Shown here one piece after another: positions 45,435 through 57,154 of a stretch of 64,000 nucleotides of DNA. Below the pieces are notes generated by a model. The model was not told the origin of the DNA. It saw nothing but the letters and a program-made list of their open reading frames with translations, and made no database searches. Each line of letters starts with the position of its first letter. Position 1 is the stretch's first letter. The translations under genes and the position numbers were made by a program. This stretch comes from Monocercomonoides exilis. Its lineage: Eukaryota; Preaxostyla; Oxymonadida; Polymastigidae. The stretch spans positions 496,001-560,000 of the forward strand of contig LSRY02000018.1 in the NCBI GenBank assembly GCA_001643675.2, written 5' to 3'.

Positions 45435-46090
45435 ATAATCAAAAGTTCTGATTTCAAAATAGTGTATTTATTTTACAATGCATTTATTAAATGAGAAAAT
45501 GACAGTTTTCCACTTTCATTTGAATATCAAAAAATATTCCAAATAACTTTTTCGTGTGAAATTCAGTTTTGTGAAATTTTTGTACACTTAAGAAAAAAAG
45601 ATACTGCATTTGATCCATTTCCAACCATTATGATTTTGATTTCCATCAATTTCTTTTTAAATTTCCTTTTGAAAATTTGAATTAAGGAGGGTTATAATTA
45701 ATGAAATCTTTTTCATTCATTCAAAACTTTCATGTCTATTTCATTTGAAAATAAACGTCAATTATCATTAAAAAGTTATATATCGACGATAAACCTTCTT
45801 GGTTTTATTTTCCTCAATTTTAGAATATCCATAACATTTATAATGAATTTATTGTTTCAACAATAATTATCTTGCATTTGACTATTTCGTTTTTTCATTC
45901 AACACAACAAAAAACATTATGATATCAAATATAATTACACATATATTTTGAGCAAATCATCAACTATTTAAAGACGAATTTTTTACAAAATATTGAAATG
46001 AAAAGTGTTCTGAAAGATTTGTTCTTCTTTTCATTTTTGTAGGTCAAAAATCATTTACATTACACACGAATCAATAGTAAAAATTTGCTC
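45204..46090. other. Intergenic, AT-rich
   Basis: 5' flank of DMC1 with a long T homopolymer, then plain AT-rich sequence up to TIR element 3. No gene seen. Confidence 0.5.
45395..45431 (+). repeat. T37 homopolymer
   Basis: Thirty-seven consecutive T on the plus strand, preceded by a short imperfect palindrome (gtatgtttttgaatacatac). The length may be inexact if the assembly is from error-prone reads. Confidence 0.85.
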
Positions 46091-46244
46091 GGCAAGTTCC
46101 AAATATATGGACCATTGATAAAAAATATTTCAAATATCGTAACCGAAAGAATATGTTATATAAATTAATAATTAATTAGTTTCATCTGTCGAAAATGCAT
46201 TGTTTGAAACTTTCCATTTTTTTATTTGATCCATCCCATGAATA
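46091..46244 (+). repeat. Left 154-bp arm of element 3
   Basis: Reverse complement of 48346-48499 with a single visible substitution. Confidence 0.87.
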
Positions 46245-46929
46245 TTTTCTTTTTTTCTTTGTTTTTTATTCTTAGTGTTATTCATAGTTACACGTGTGAA
46301 AAGTTATTTCATGTTTGTTTTTTTTTTGCGTTCAAATTTTGAGATATCCAAAAATGCTTAATGTTTGATCTCTTCAACGTTTTTTTGAACGAAAGAAACA
46401 CAATTGATTATCACATTTGCACAGGATATTTCCAGCATTAAAGTGTGAATTAACAACATTTATCATCAAAAAATAATCAAATGTGAAAGGATCACAGCTT
46501 TTTTGCAAATTAAACCTATATTAGAATGAATAAAACAAATTTCAGTTTTTTTTGTTTATTTTTTCGATGATATTGATTCCCACTCATATTAAACAATCAG
46601 AATTTTTCGTTAAAAATAAACATAAATTTATTTATTTCTTTGTATAATCCCCAAAAAGAAAAAACCAAAAAACCAAAATCACAAAGATAAAGAGTGTTTT
46701 TCATCAGTCATTCTTTTATTGTTATCTTCTTCATTCAGCAAAATCAATAAAGGAGCATCGTATTCATGAACTTCGATATTCTCTCTTTTTAACAGCTGCG
46801 AAATCGAAATTACGATATGCACCTTCTTAACACGTTGTTCAGAAGGATGTCAACATGGAAAAGCGATGTGTTTTGAGTTGAAAGCGGTTGATGAACAGCA
46901 AAAGATGAGGAAGGTGGGTGTGACAAGCA

Positions 46930-47900
46930 GCATCTGAAAATGATCTGAAGGATGCGCCGGAGGAATATTTATGACATGCGCGATAGACAACAATGACAGA
47001 CATTCAATGACCGAGATTAGTGTTGGGGAAAACAAGGAATAAGATGGAAGAGACATGTTTATTGTGGAAAATGAACTGATGAATGGTGTGAATTCTGAAT
47101 TGTTAGCGTTAGCGACACGCTTTGAGGATAAAACGAATGCGTTTGTTGGATTTGACAGGAGCTATTTCAACGAGGCGGTTAATCTGATGATTTCGTGAAA
47201 GGTTTTGTGAGCACATCTGTTCTGCTTGAAATGCATCTGTCAATTGTGAACTGCTGTTTCGAAGACTTTCCATCCACACTATGTGATAATGGTGGAGGAA
47301 TTGAATTTGAGATATCAAAAGAACGAAGCTTCTGTCTGAAAAAAGAAAACTCTAAAAGGACGAGTTTTGTAATGGATTACACTTAATCGAAACATGAAAA
47401 AAATTAAGGTGCAACTGCATCAAACTGCTTCGATGATGGACTCAACTTTGATTTATTGTTTTCCAAAATAGTGAATGGATTACCAATCGAATTTCGTCTC
47501 AAAAGGAATTATTTCTACAAAGCAAATGAAACGGATCTTTTTCTATGTCTGGCGATTGATTTCCCTGCAAATGAAAGAAAAAATGTTTGCGATGTTTTTC
47601 AACAAGAATGCCTTCGACAGAGTGAATAACACCTTCAGGGCCGACCAGCTGACAACTATCCATTTGATTTGTTGCTGTTTTTTGTGATCCACATGTCAGA
47701 GTGGATATTTGTGCCTACAAACGATGGAACAGTCTATTAAGAATGTCAAATGATCAAATTGGTGAAAAATGCTCGGCAAGGCTGTGGGGCTTCAAACAGC
47801 GAGCCAAATAAAAACGGACTTGTATCGTTTGAGGAAGATATTTCAGCAAAAATTGTCACATATTGAAAAATATTCATGTGCTGTTGTGAAGAAATTGACA
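46930..47900 (+). pseudogene. Decayed beta-helix receptor fragment inside element 3
   Basis: At about 46950-47180 the DNA reads CAGGIFMTCAIDNNDRHSM, then stop TAA, then DGRDMFIVENELMNGVNSE, ending AFVGFDRSYFNEA. This is collinear with the intact receptor at about residues 1315-1400 (GKGGGMMLSVADADAKFEL, YGRNMFILANDLNTSVT, LFVGRDNNYSNKDLF). A different frame at 47195-47386 gives LSIVNCCFEDF with NGGGIEFEI, another beta-helix rung. A CGASNSEPNKN stretch near 47780 resembles a module start. Stops and frame changes are frequent, so this is an old, non-functional copy, more eroded than the one in element 1. Confidence 0.7.
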
Positions 47901-48345
47901 CAAAACTTCTAAGACATTTAATTTCATAAACAACTGACCGAATAATTGCAATAGGATCATGTCAAAAAATACCTGTAACTAATCTTGTTCCTGGAAATTA
48001 CATAGCATTCCTCGAAAGCATATATTGCAACAGCAACTCAACAAATTTCATTGTCAGTGTTTCCGGTCGACAGATCAAATAATTCTCTAAAATAGTTTAT
48101 TGATGATTGCTTTTTAATATGGCAATTCATTTCCTGATAATTGGTTAAGAAATTGATTAAATTGAATAAAAGTTTGAAGATTTTATAAGTTTTGAACACT
48201 CACATTCAAAAATGATGTTTTAATACAATGAAAAACAATATTAAGCAAATGATCAAACACACAATAGAATATAATCCTTTTCTTGAAAAGGTGAAGCTCA
48301 AAACCTTCCATTTTGAGATAAATTCTTGTTAATAAAAAATAAAAT

Positions 48346-48499
48346 TATTCATGGGATGGATCAAATAAAAAAATGGAAAGTTTCAAACAATGCATTTTCG
48401 ACAGATGAAACTAATTAATTATTAATTTATATAACATATTCTTTCGGTCACGATATTTGAAATATTTTTTATCAATGGTCCATATATTTGGAACTTGCC
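48346..48499 (-). repeat. Right 154-bp arm of element 3
   Basis: Partner of 46091-46244, ending in the complement of GGCAAGTTCC. Confidence 0.87.
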
Positions 48500-50362
48500 A
48501 GCGAAACAAAGTTATGAGTGAAGCAAATATTTAATGCCTCGTGCAAAAAATGCTTGAAAGTCAATATTTTCCCCCACATATCGTATCATTCCAATTTTCA
48601 CAAACTAAAAATCAAAAAAAAATGTGGTAGATTATTTTTAATATCATACCTTTTTCCGGGATGTTGGTTATTTTGATTTAATTGTCATTTGCAAAATTAT
48701 TTTCACCCAAACAATAAATGTTTTCAAATTGTTTCAAAAGCCATTGTTTGACTTGACAAAAATAGTTTATCAATCTTTAAATAGATCTTTAACTTTTCGG
48801 GATTCATTTGTCAAAATTTTTTTGAAAAGTTCCTTTTGTTTAATTTTCAAATAAAGAAAAAATTTCATATTTCGATCAAATGTCTATTCCAATTCACAAA
48901 ACTTTTCTAGAATGGAAATTATAACATCGCAAAGATTTTATCTTCATGACAGTAAAATTTGGTGAGTGGAAACAAAAATTTGATTGAAATATTTAATTTT
49001 GATTTTATTTGAAATTTCAACAAAAGGAACTTTTCAAAAAAATTTTGACATTTCTGGATATTCATAACAAATGTTCAAATCGAATATTATTACAGAAAAA
49101 AATTTTTTTTTCAAAAATAATCACACATTTGTTGCAAAAATTATTTCCCGATTAAAAAAGAATTTGATCAAAATCTATTATTTATTGTCAAGCCTTTGCC
49201 GTTCGTATTTCATTTTTCAATGAAGTGGAATAATTATTATTCGAGTTTGATAACGATAGATTTTTTGATATTCTTTCAAATATTCAAAATTGTTGATAGA
49301 GAGAGAATTTTTTTCTTCAAAGACTATTTTACTTTTTTTCAAATTTCACCTTTATAATTCACATTTAATAATACACCAGTTATTCAAATAAAAGAAATAT
49401 TCTCTAAATAAGAAAACAGACTCCCAATCAGAAGAGAACAATGTTTTTTTTTTTCAAAAAAAAAGGTTGAAAATTTTAAACTGATAAACACTTTTAAACA
49501 ACAAAAAAGAAAATACTAAACAAAAAATATACATTGTTATGATAACGAGTTAATTCAAAGAACTGGCATTATGAAAGAAGTGTAGGATTCTTCAACCAAA
49601 TCATCCTAAATTCTCAACTTTTCAAAAAGAAAGAAAATATAAATAAAACCTTTCTTCTTGAGTCGAAAAATCCTAAGAATTAAATTAAAACGGAGAGGAA
49701 AACATATTCCAACAAACAATTAACATCGTAAATGTGCAATATGCACCGGCATTCATAATCACAAATAAAAACGATTAAAAAAAAAAAGAGAACAAGATCG
49801 AAAACAGTAAAAAATTTTCTCGTTTTGACATTATTTTTAACTCAAATTTGAGGAAACTAACGAAAATAATGTAAGTTTCTTCTAGTGAAATTGTGAGTTA
49901 TAGCAAATTACAGAACATAGCATACAACTATATTTACATAAGAAGTCTCATAAATCATCAATGACAAATGCAAAATAAAATAAAATGATTAAAAAATTAA
50001 AAAAAAAAACATTAAATACCTTTGATGGAAAATTGCAACTCGAACAACAAAAACAAAAACAAAAACATACATCGAAACAAACAAAAACAAAAAATTTCAC
50101 TTCCACTACCAACAGCAAGCCAAATCTAACTCAAAAATGAAGACTTTTCTTTTTGCATTTCCTCTTCTTCTTTTCCTTTTCCTTTCCTTTTTCCTTTTTC
50201 CTTTTCCTTTTCTTTTTTTTTTTCTTTTCAAAACTTCCAATCATTAATTAGCAATTAAATAACAATTGCCAATGCTGAAGTTGCTAATATAAAAAGAAGA
50301 AACCGAAATTTCAAGTTAAAAAAAACAATCATCTCTTAGCAACTTTAACGAAACAAGCAGAA
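48500..50362. other. AT-rich intergenic region
   Basis: Apart from the inverted repeat at 48809-49050 there is only AT-rich sequence with short tracts of A or T. It is the 3' flank of the RhoGEF gene. Confidence 0.55.
48809..49050. repeat. Small inverted-repeat (MITE-like) unit, 242 bp
   Basis: The outer 47 bp (48809-48855) pair with 49004-49050 at 44 of 47 positions, both ending TGTCAAAATTTTTTTGAAAA. Weaker complementarity continues inward (atatttcgatcaaat versus its partner). No clear target duplication flanks it. It could be a miniature transposon or a hairpin-forming local palindrome. Confidence 0.65.
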
Positions 50363-53300
50363 TCAACCTATTTCTTTTCCTTCTCTTTCCTTTTCAATCT
50401 CAATTTTGTCTTCTTTCCCACAAAGAATAACACAGCTTCCCTCATACCCCTCCTTCTCCTTCTCCTTCTCCTTCTCGTTCTCTTTCTCTTCTTCCTTCTC
50501 TTTCTCTTTCTCTTTCTCCTTCTCCTTCTCCTTCTTCATCACCAAACACGGCTTTGGCGGTGGCGGTCTCTTTGGCGGTTGCCTCTTCGGCAGATGAAGA
50601 GGAGAAGGAGAAGGAGAAAGAGTAAGAGAAGGAGGAGGAGGCAAAACAGGATAGCTGAGTGTGAATGAAGCAATCGCTCTTCCCTTTTCTCCCTCTCGCG
50701 AAGGATGTAAATGTTGAATACTACTCGTCTCGTTCAGAAAGACCCAATCTCCGTCTCCTTCTTCTTCTCCTTCATCTCCTCCTTCATCATCACCATCATC
50801 GTCGTCATATTCTCCTCCTCCTTTCTCTTTGAATTCATCTTTTCTTCTATCACCGTTAAAAAATGTGGTGCTGTGCCCTCTTTCTTCATCCATCTGCTCC
50901 TTTATTTCGGCTGAAGACCTTCTCTGCTTATTTCTGAATGAAGAGGTTTTTGTGTTTGTGTTTGCGTTTGAGAATGAGAAAGAGCTCAAAGCAAGAGAAG
51001 AACAAGAATTTGAACCAGGACCAGAAAAAGACTCATTTTCTTCCTCTTCACCAGACAACGAAGTATTCTTCCTTCTTTCTTTTCTTTCCTTATTAACATC
51101 ATTAGCATTAGAATTAGCAGAAGAAGAAAAGGAAGAAGAAGAGGAAGAAGAAGAAGAATCATTTTTAGTTTTCCCTTCTGACTGAAACGGTTCTATTCTT
51201 CTCCACTCCAACTTCAGATGCCTCAAAAGCCTCTCCCACAAACGAGCATTTGGAGGGGGAATAAACAAATTGTGCAATTTCAATGAAACAGGCGGGGTGG
51301 AGAGAGGAAGGGCGAATGGATAGCAGTGGTGGACGAGACGAGGAGGAAGAGAAGAAGATGAAGAAGAAGGAAGAGAAAGAGCTTTGTCGTCAGTGATCAG
51401 CCAGTCGTCAATACTGTCTTCTTCTTCTTCTCTTTCTTCTTCTTCTTTATTTTCTTCATTGTCATCAACATTGTCATTATCATTACGGTCTTTTTTATCG
51501 TCTTCTTTTTCTTTTTCGTTATCAGCATCAGCATCTTCGTTACTATTATTATTATTGTTGAAATTGCTGTGAATAAGAAGATTGGAAAAAGAAGCCGAAT
51601 TTGGTGACGAAGCCAAAGAAGGCGAAGAAGAAGCGGAAGATGTTTCATTATTATTAATCTTTTTCTCTTCTTTCTCCTCTTTCTCCCCTTCTCCCCTTTT
51701 CTCCTCTTTCTCCTCTTTCTCCTCTTTCTCTTCCTTCTCTGCATTTGATGAGAAAGATAGAGAAGAATTGCGAATGTGCAAGGATTCCTTTGAATTTGAA
51801 CGAGATCTGTTTTTAAAGGGAAGTTGGCGAACAGAAGGCGAAAGAGGGCGAAGAGGAGGAAGGGATGGAGAAGATTTGGGAGAGGAAGAGGAGAATGAAG
51901 GAGAAGAAGAGGAGGAGGATGAAGAGGAAGAAGAGGAAGAAGAAGGGGAGGAAGAAGGGGAGGAAGAAGGGGATGAAGAGGAAGAGGAAGAAGAGGAACA
52001 GGAAGAGGAAGAAAAAGAGGAAGAGGAAAAAGAGGAGGAAGAGGAGGAAGAGGTTGAGGAGGTTGAGGAAAGTGAAGGAGAAGAAGAAGAGGAGGAGGAA
52101 ACAGAAGATGAAGAGGAGGAAGAGGAGGAGGAAGAGGAGGAAGAGGAAGAAGAAACAGAGGAATTATTTGCAGTAGGAAGAGGTTGTTTAAGTGAATATG
52201 AATGTGAAGGAGAATGAGCAATTCGCTTGAAGGAAATTGTGCGAAGAGAAGGAGTGTTCTGAGAGGAGACTTTGGAAGAGGAAGAAGAAATAGAAGAAGG
52301 AGAAGGAGAAGGAGAAGGAGAAGGAGAAGAGGAAGAGGAGGAGGAAGAAGGAGGAGGAGAGGAAGAAGAAAAGGAGGAAGAAGAAGAAGAAGAAGGAGAA
52401 TTGTTAGAAGAAGAAGAAGAAGAAGAAGAAGAAGAAGAAGAAGAAGAAGAAGAAGAAGAAGAAGAAGAAGAAGAAGAAGAAGAAGAAGAAGAAGAAGAAG
52501 AAGAAGAAGAAGAAGAATTTGAAGAGGGAGAAGAGGAAAGAGGAGGAGCAAATGAAGAAGAAGAAAGAGTGCTTGAAGCAGTCACCGAATCAAAAGGAGA
52601 AGGAGAAGAGGAAGAAGATGCAGAAGATGAAAAAGTCAACACATTTTGTGTCCCTTCTCTTCCTCTTCCTCCTCCTCCACCCAGCTCCCCCTTCTTCGCG
52701 GCCTCCAGCATCATCTTCGCCTGCTCTGCATTGAAATCTGGCAGCGAGTACATCCCCTTCAGCGCCTCGCTCGCCCGCTCAATCTGCTTCATCGCATCGA
52801 GCTGTGTCTGGATGCTCTTCATGGTGAAGAGATCCTCCATCAGCCGCCGCGACCACTGGGAGGACGGGGGCTGGAAGGTGGAGAAGGGAGGGAGGGAGAG
52901 GGTGGGGGAGGAGGAAGAGGAAGAGGAAGAGGAAGAGGAAGAGGAAGAGGAAGAGGAGGAAGAGGAATACGAGTTAGGAAAGGAGGAGGAGGAAGAGGAG
53001 GAGAACAAAGGAGAAGATGAAGATAAGGAAATAGAAGGAGAAGAAGATTGAGAAGAAGAGGTTGTCGATGAAGATGAGAAAGAAGTCAGAACAGGAGAAT
53101 TCGAAGCTGAACGACTTGATGCAGTAGCTGAAGTTGATATCTGCTTATTTGTTTGTATTGCTGTATTTTGTGTATTTTGTGTTAAGATTTTTTGTGCTTG
53201 AAATTTTTGTGCCATTGTTTGCATTGCTTCTTCATTCCCTCCATCGGCTGCTTCTCTTTGGCTGATGATCTCTCGCCATTCGTCTGCAGTCTTGTTAACT

Positions 53301-54928
53301 GACTCCACAATGTTTGCTCTTTCTTCTTCGGAGGCGGCAGAGAAAAGGAACGTCCGTGATGGAAAGAAGAGGAAGAAGAGGAAAGCGGAAGAGGCGTCGA
53401 AGCCTGGGGAGAAGTGGAGGCTCATGGAAAGCGAGGAAAGCGTGGAGAGTGTGCTATCGAAGAAGGAGGAAGAGGAGGAGGAGGAGGAAGAAGGTGAAGA
53501 CGAAGAAGTGGAAGAAGAAGAATCGGGCGAAGAAGAAGACGATGCTGAGCATAACGAAGCAAATGCTGCTGTAGGATTTGCGCAATTAGCCAGCGTCCCT
53601 TGTCTGAGCCCCATCTTCTTCTCTATTTCACCCCATTCTTCCACCATCTCCTCCCCTGTCGGCACCGCCGCTGCCTCCACCCCGTCCAGAAACGACAGAA
53701 AGCGTATGTCCAGCATCGGAGGAAACGAGCCGTCATCGCCGCTGCCAATGCCATTACTGCCACTGCTACTGCTGCTAATACTACTGCTATTGCTACTGCT
53801 GCAGAAACCACTGCCGCCAGCAGCTCCATATCCTCCTTGCTCTTTCCGCCCGCCGCCTCTTCCGAGCTTTGCCTTCTCGAAGTCGCAGACGATGGCGATG
53901 TCGCTGAAGAGGAGGAGGATGCGGCGGCCGGCTGAGTTTCTGTTCACCTTCATCACATTCCACTCGCTGATATACCGCCGCGACGGGTGGACGATGTTCA
54001 CGTGTGTCTGCACCAGGCGAGACTGCACACGGAGTAGGCGGTCCAGCTTCTTCTTACGCTTGACGGTGTTGTTGATGAAGTGCACGACAGACTCGATGCG
54101 CTCGCACGCTCTGCACAGGCTGTCGTAGTCCGGGTGGTCCGTTTCTGTCGTCTTCCTCAGCTCCCGCAGAAGCAGATTCATCTGAGGCAATCTCTGCACT
54201 GGCTTGTGCAAAAGCGTCGCTAAATTCGGCTCCTTCAACTGCGTTTCTGTTTCACACACATGGTTTATAAACGACTGAAATTTGGAATTTGTCGAAGATA
54301 AACGAGCTAGGTGCCCTGTTGCATTCGAGTGGCTTTCAAAATACTCAACATAACATTTCAAAAAGTCTCCCTGGAGAATCGATATGAATAATCGATTTTA
54401 ACAATCAAAAAATTCCCAATAACAAAGAAGTTAAACCAAAAAACAGTACAACTTTCCAATTCTTTGTTCATAGGGATTAAGCGCAATTGTTTTTTGTAAA
54501 TCATCGAGAATTGCCTCATGAACTTTTTTAATCGTTGGAAGATTCAAAAATATTTCATGAACATCTTTGCTGGAAATGCCCATTGATCCTTCTTTCACTT
54601 TTTGTTGCAAAGGTTGCATGAAATACTTTATTTGAATTGAATAATTTGAAGAATGCAAAAAGTCAAATAAAATTAATAGAATAAAAGAGGAAAAAAAATT
54701 TTTTTTTAATATTCATTAATAATATACGTGAAGATGCAAATATCAAACACGAATGATCTGTTTTAACGAATCGATATAATTATTCTCAGTTTGAAGAATT
54801 TCAAGTGCGACATTTCGACGTTGTTTCAGTCTCTCAATGCGCTTAGACAAGCATCGCGTGAATCTGTACCTTTTCCAGCAACGCTGTATCAAAATAGCAC
54901 ACCGATTTTCGGTGGCATCTGAATACAT
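50363..54928 (-). CDS. RhoGEF: IQ motif, DH-PH, giant Ser/Glu-rich tail
   Basis: Exons from the 5' end: 54928-54749, 54625-54437, 54370-50363. Introns of 123 and 66 bp are GT-AG and keep frame, giving about 1458 aa. An IQ calmodulin-binding motif (AILIQRCWKRYRFTR) comes first. The DH domain follows: RRNVALEILQTENNYIDSLK, then DVHEIFLNLPTIKKVHEAIL, then GDFLKCYVEYFESHSNA, and the signature LLHKPVQRLPQMNLLLREL. A PH domain (RRILLLFSDIAIVCDFEK) is split by a low-complexity insert and ends near FLFSAASEEERANIVESVN. DH-PH proteins load GTP on Rho/Rac GTPases and drive actin remodelling. The remaining 1000 residues are mostly Ser, Glu and Asp runs, with short conserved-looking islands (LHNLFIPPPNARLWERLLRH). 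The start at 54928 is provisional; earlier exons may exist. The DH-coding part is unusually G+C-rich. Confidence 0.9.
52407..52517 (+). repeat. (GAA)37 trinucleotide array inside the RhoGEF exon
   Basis: About 37 tandem GAA triplets encode an uninterrupted poly-Ser run (TTC/TCT-phase reading on the minus strand gives Ser) in the RhoGEF tail. Similar but impure arrays flank it over 51880-53040. It is expected to vary in length between isolates. Confidence 0.9.
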
Positions 54929-55682
54929 ACAATTTACTCAACCTGTTTTAAGAAAATGATCAATAATTATTAATTAAAGGAGAATCATTAACAACAACTC
55001 ATAAATAAAAAATATATGAGAACAATAATTATAATTTTTTTCATTTTATTTATCTATCGTTTAACCTCAATGTTTTTTTTATATTTTATCACACAAATAT
55101 TATTGCGAACAGGATAAACGTTGAACAAAATGTTTTGTTTTTTTTGAAATAAAAAATATTATTATTATTGATTTTTTAAAATAGTATTATGAAAATAGAA
55201 ACCTCTTTATATTATATTTCATCTTTTTTAATTTGCTTAACTTATTGTTTGTTTTTCCAAAATAAAAGCTATGAAAGTTGTGTCTTAATATAAAAAAAAA
55301 ATCTTTTTTTTCGAAATTATTTCTGGTTATTATTATACATCAAGCAATTGTTCTTCAAAAAGTGTTTATAAAAATGTTTCATTCTAAAATTGATATTGTA
55401 CCAACTTTTTTTATTGTTCTTAATAATTGCTTCACAAAAATTGCTAAATAAATATCTCTGACTACGAATAAGTTCTCTTTTCTTTTGACAAATTTTTGCT
55501 TTATCAGTATTTAAAATTTGAATTGAAAGAAAATGAAAATTTGCTGCTCTAGAGAATTACAAATATGTGAAAAGAATTCACATAAATAAATATATACAAA
55601 TACAAAATTGAAAATATAATAATAATAATTATAATAATAATAATAAAACAAAATGATAAAAAGGATGAGATGCGAAATTTAT
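54929..55682. other. AT-rich intergenic region
   Basis: Very AT-rich with (TAA)n-like stretches near 55617-55650. It separates two minus-strand genes. No gene seen; first exons of the RhoGEF could lie here but are not recognisable. Confidence 0.5.
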
Positions 55683-57154
55683 TCAAACGTTGATGAAATA
55701 ATCTGAAATATTTTGTGATAAATCACTAAAAAACTTTCTTCTCAGAGGTCGAAGCATTGGATACAAACTCGTAATGCAGTCTTCATATCCTTCTTCCTCC
55801 ATCCTTTCAAACTCATATCTTTTCTTTACAATTTGTTCAGTTTTGTTGCATTCTTTTTTATTGTTTCCATTATATATTCTTTTAAGCTTCAAAAGAAATC
55901 TAAGGCAACCATTTGTCAAATTGTCCTCCATTGTTGACTGACGCATCTCTTCCAGCACAATTTCAACGGCATTGCTTTTCAGTGTTTCAAACAGCTCCAA
56001 AGTGCCTCTGCCAGTTATTGAAACAATGAAAGAAAGACACTGCTTGCCAATTCTTCCTTTCTGCCTTCTTGTTGCTTCAAACAGTTTTGAAATGCTTCCA
56101 ATCAACATTCCATATTCTTCTCCCCATACGTTGCATTTGGTGAAAAAAACGTCTAATATGTTTGGCCATCTCATTAAAGTATCCGCTTCTTTCGTATCTT
56201 TTTCTCCACTCACCTTTTCTTTTCTCTTCCAATCAAACCGTTCTGATAGTTCCTCCAATTCTCTTGTTGCTTCTTTTACAAAATGCAGCTCATGCACAAT
56301 TACATCTTCCACACTTTCATCCTTGTATAATCTGTAGATCAAAAACTGCCAAGCAGATTGATAAGCAAGATGTGTCAGATTGTGATGTTCCTGATGATAT
56401 CGGATGATTTCTTTCATTTCACAAACATAACGCTCTTGTTCGATTTTCTGTCCAATATAGAAGCAAAATAAAAACCAAAATAATGCTGAAAAAAGAAAAG
56501 AAAAGAAAAGAAAAGCATACTGTCATAATCTCAATTTTGCTCAGAGCCAGTAATGCAATTTCCACTTTTTCTTTTGCTTCTTCACTTTCTTTGTTGTCCA
56601 ATACTTCTCTCAGAAGAATGCGAACGCAAAAATTGGGGAAAAGCATAGAAATATGCACATTTCTCAGTAAAAGATAGCATTCAAAAAGATCAATCAGTGT
56701 ATTTTTGCCATTTTCTTTCATCACCCCTTCCTCAATCATTCTTTCAATGTCTTTGCTCAATGATGAAGTATTAAAAGTAAAAAACATAAGTTCTTTCAAA
56801 GCATTTAGATATCCGATGTGCTTCAACAATAAAATTGCATTATCCATTGGAATTATTGCTGATTCTATCATTAAAAGAATATCGTTGAACAGTTCTTTTG
56901 AAAAAATCGAAATCAATTCTTTTTCATTCATTTTGTCCATCGTTTCATTCATTTCAATAATTATGATAATCTGTTTAATTCCATCGCATTCTTTAAGCTC
57001 ATCGCACAAATCTTCAATGAAAAAATGAGCAAAATTGAAATCAAAAAACAAAAATCCAAGTGCAACTATGTTGCGCACCTGTGAACTTTTTTGAATTGTC
57101 CGTCTCCTGCGTTTTCTGAAGAATATTGTTTTCAGAAAACAATTCCATTTTCAT
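55683..57154 (-). CDS. Helical (ARM-like) family protein, 443 aa, 3 exons
   Basis: Exons from the 5' end: 57154-57079, 57011-56521, 56447-55683. Introns of 67 and 73 bp are GT-AG and the joined frame is exact. Start MKMELFSENNILQK. The protein is almost wholly alpha-helical by composition. Segments are IEDLCDELKECDGIK, AILLLKHIGYLNALKELMF, KVEIALLALSKIE, EIIRYHQEHHNLTHLAYQSA, VIVHELHFVKEATRELEELS, and a C-terminus FFSDLSQNISDYFINV. I remember a large lineage-specific oxymonad family with this arrangement, without an assigned function; helical repeats suggest a protein-binding scaffold. A decayed paralog with the same intron position lies at 61290-62035. No targeting signal or membrane segment is seen. 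Confidence 0.8.

Larger units (their letters stand above)
46091..48499. mobile_element. TIR element 3 enclosing another receptor-gene fragment
   Basis: Inverted arms of 154 bp (46091-46244 and 48346-48499) match with one visible substitution and no indel, bounding a 2.4-kb unit. The first bases GGCAAGTTCCAA and the ATGGACCAT-GATAAAAAA block that follows are shared with element 2, as is a subterminal TTTCCATTTTT, TTGAT, TCCCAT string, so elements 2 and 3 are relatives. No target-site duplication is found (left atttgctc, right agcgaaac). No transposase frame is present inside. The interior holds a decayed beta-helix receptor fragment at about 46930-47900 on the plus strand, so this is a second independent element with the same type of cargo as element 1. 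Confidence 0.8.
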
